A stretch of 5,343 bases of DNA, from assembly GCA_031258665.1 (NCBI GenBank), contig JAIRML010000068.1, forward strand, positions 1-5,343. The letters are read 5' to 3'. Under the pieces are notes generated by a model that was not told where the DNA came from, did not search any database, and saw only the letters and a list, made by a program, of their open reading frames with translations. Source of the DNA: Oscillospiraceae bacterium (GTDB taxonomy: Bacteria; Bacillota; Clostridia; Oscillospirales; UBA929). Made by a program: the position numbers and the translations under genes. Shown one piece after another: positions 4,837 to 5,343 of the stretch (position 1 is its first letter; each line of letters begins with the position of its first letter).

Positions 4837-4883
4837 CTTTTTCGCGGTTTGATGGGGCCGTGTGCGATTTTGTTCTGCACGAG

Positions 4884-5343
4884 TCAGAACTTGGAATGTG
4901 CAAATTCCGCACATTGCTTTTTTTGGACGGCCACTTTTCTGTAGTCCCTCGGACATGCGCCCGTAAACGCTTTGAACGCGGATGTGAACTTGGTGTGGCT
5001 GTCGTAACCCACCCTCGCCGCAATGTCCACGATGGGCGCATCCGTCTCGCGGAGCATGACAGCCGCGGCCTGCAGGCGGTACGCCCGCATATAGGACTGG
5101 ATCGGCGCGCCAAACACAGATTTGAAGCAGGTTTTCATCGTCGTGAGCGGTATGCCGAAGCGCTCGGAGAGCGCTTCGAGCGTAAACGGCTCGTCCATAT
5201 GCGCCGTCATGTGCCGGTGTATCGCCTTCACCGCGTCCACACGCGTCTTGTAAACATAACACCGCGCGTCGTTCCCCCTCAATTCCGCGACGCTGAGGAA
5301 CAACAGCAGTTCCATCGTTTTCAATTTGATATACGTCTCCTTC
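4884..5343 (-). CDS. AraC family transcriptional regulator, C-terminal part
   Basis: The frame is open to the right edge, so the gene is 5'-truncated by the window; 152 residues are visible. The C-terminal AraC/XylS DNA-binding domain spans about visible residues 35-136, with two helix-turn-helix units: FTLEALSERFGIPLTTMKTC (53-72), then IVDIAARVGYDSHTKFTSAF (104-123) with the signature ending FTGACPRDYR (126-135). The preceding LKTMELLLFLSV (7-18) is the usual linker helix after an N-terminal sensor domain, which must lie outside the window. A TTG at 5324 could be called as a start but has no proper ribosome site and would cut this linker. The tail (137-152) is Lys/Gln rich and not conserved. 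It probably activates the following cupin gene, itself or other nearby genes; the effector is unknown. Confidence 0.92.
   Translation of the reverse strand, partial: KETYIKLKTMELLLFLSVAELRGNDARCYVYKTRVDAVKAIHRHMTAHMDEPFTLEALSERFGIPLTTMKTCFKSVFGAPIQSYMRAYRLQAAAVMLRETDAPIVDIAARVGYDSHTKFTSAFKAFTGACPRDYRKVAVQKKQCAEFAHSKF

Noticed and set aside
4872..4890. 6-bp inverted repeat near the AraC-type stop codon
   Set aside because: The stem is short, it lies at the end of the coding region, and no T-tract follows on the minus strand. This is not enough for a terminator or operator call.
4826..5113. Upstream extension of the cupin frame
   Set aside because: The sequence is Arg/Ser rich and antisense-like, and overlaps the AraC-type gene on the same strand. 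A good ribosome site supports the start at 4825.
5322..5324. TTG as the start of the AraC-type gene
   Set aside because: The frame is open to the window edge and the preceding residues fit the usual linker helix, so the gene is more likely cut by the window than that short.

Overview
The window looks like a piece of a Gram-positive, fairly high-GC chromosome, most likely a Clostridia member of the Bacillota (Oscillospirales-like; this is inferred from gene families, not proven). The support is sigma-A-type promoters and AGGAGG-type ribosome sites, a PadR / DUF1700 / DUF4097 gene trio typical of Bacillota, a DegV-family lipid-binding protein, and a tRNA-His with its CCA encoded. No phage, transposase, CRISPR array or conjugation gene is present.

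Left part, minus strand (1-1640). The 5' end of a secreted protein with an F5/8 type C (discoidin-like) domain runs off the left edge. It starts at a GTG at 325 behind a strong ribosome site, a leader of about 150 nt and a clear promoter at 481-509. Upstream of it lies a DegV-family gene (650-1483) with its own terminator (583-618) and promoter (1584-1612). Its base composition is clearly lower in GC than that of the genes to its right.

Middle (1484-2017). The divergent region between degV and padR holds a very GC-rich hairpin cluster (1661-1758), a T-rich stretch, the padR promoter, and two tandem copies of a repeat of about 70 nt (1821-1889 and 1892-1961). A third, diverged copy (379-448) lies in the leader of the F5/8 gene. 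Each copy carries two hairpins and all three fall in predicted 5' leaders. This is the least explained structure in the window.

Right-centre, plus strand (2018-4151). A tightly packed operon encodes a PadR regulator, a DUF1700 membrane protein (genes overlapping by 8 nt) and a membrane-anchored DUF4097 protein with nine VSG-type repeats (gene starting directly after the previous stop). By family knowledge this is a self-regulated envelope-associated module; its exact function is unknown.

Right end, minus strand (4164-5343). An AraC-family regulator, cut by the window edge, is followed by a small cupin protein that lacks the usual motif-2 histidine, then tRNA-His(GTG) and a strong rho-independent terminator lying between it and the convergent DUF4097 gene.

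I do not see a complete novel defence or mobile system. The repeat family in mRNA leaders is the best candidate for something undescribed.
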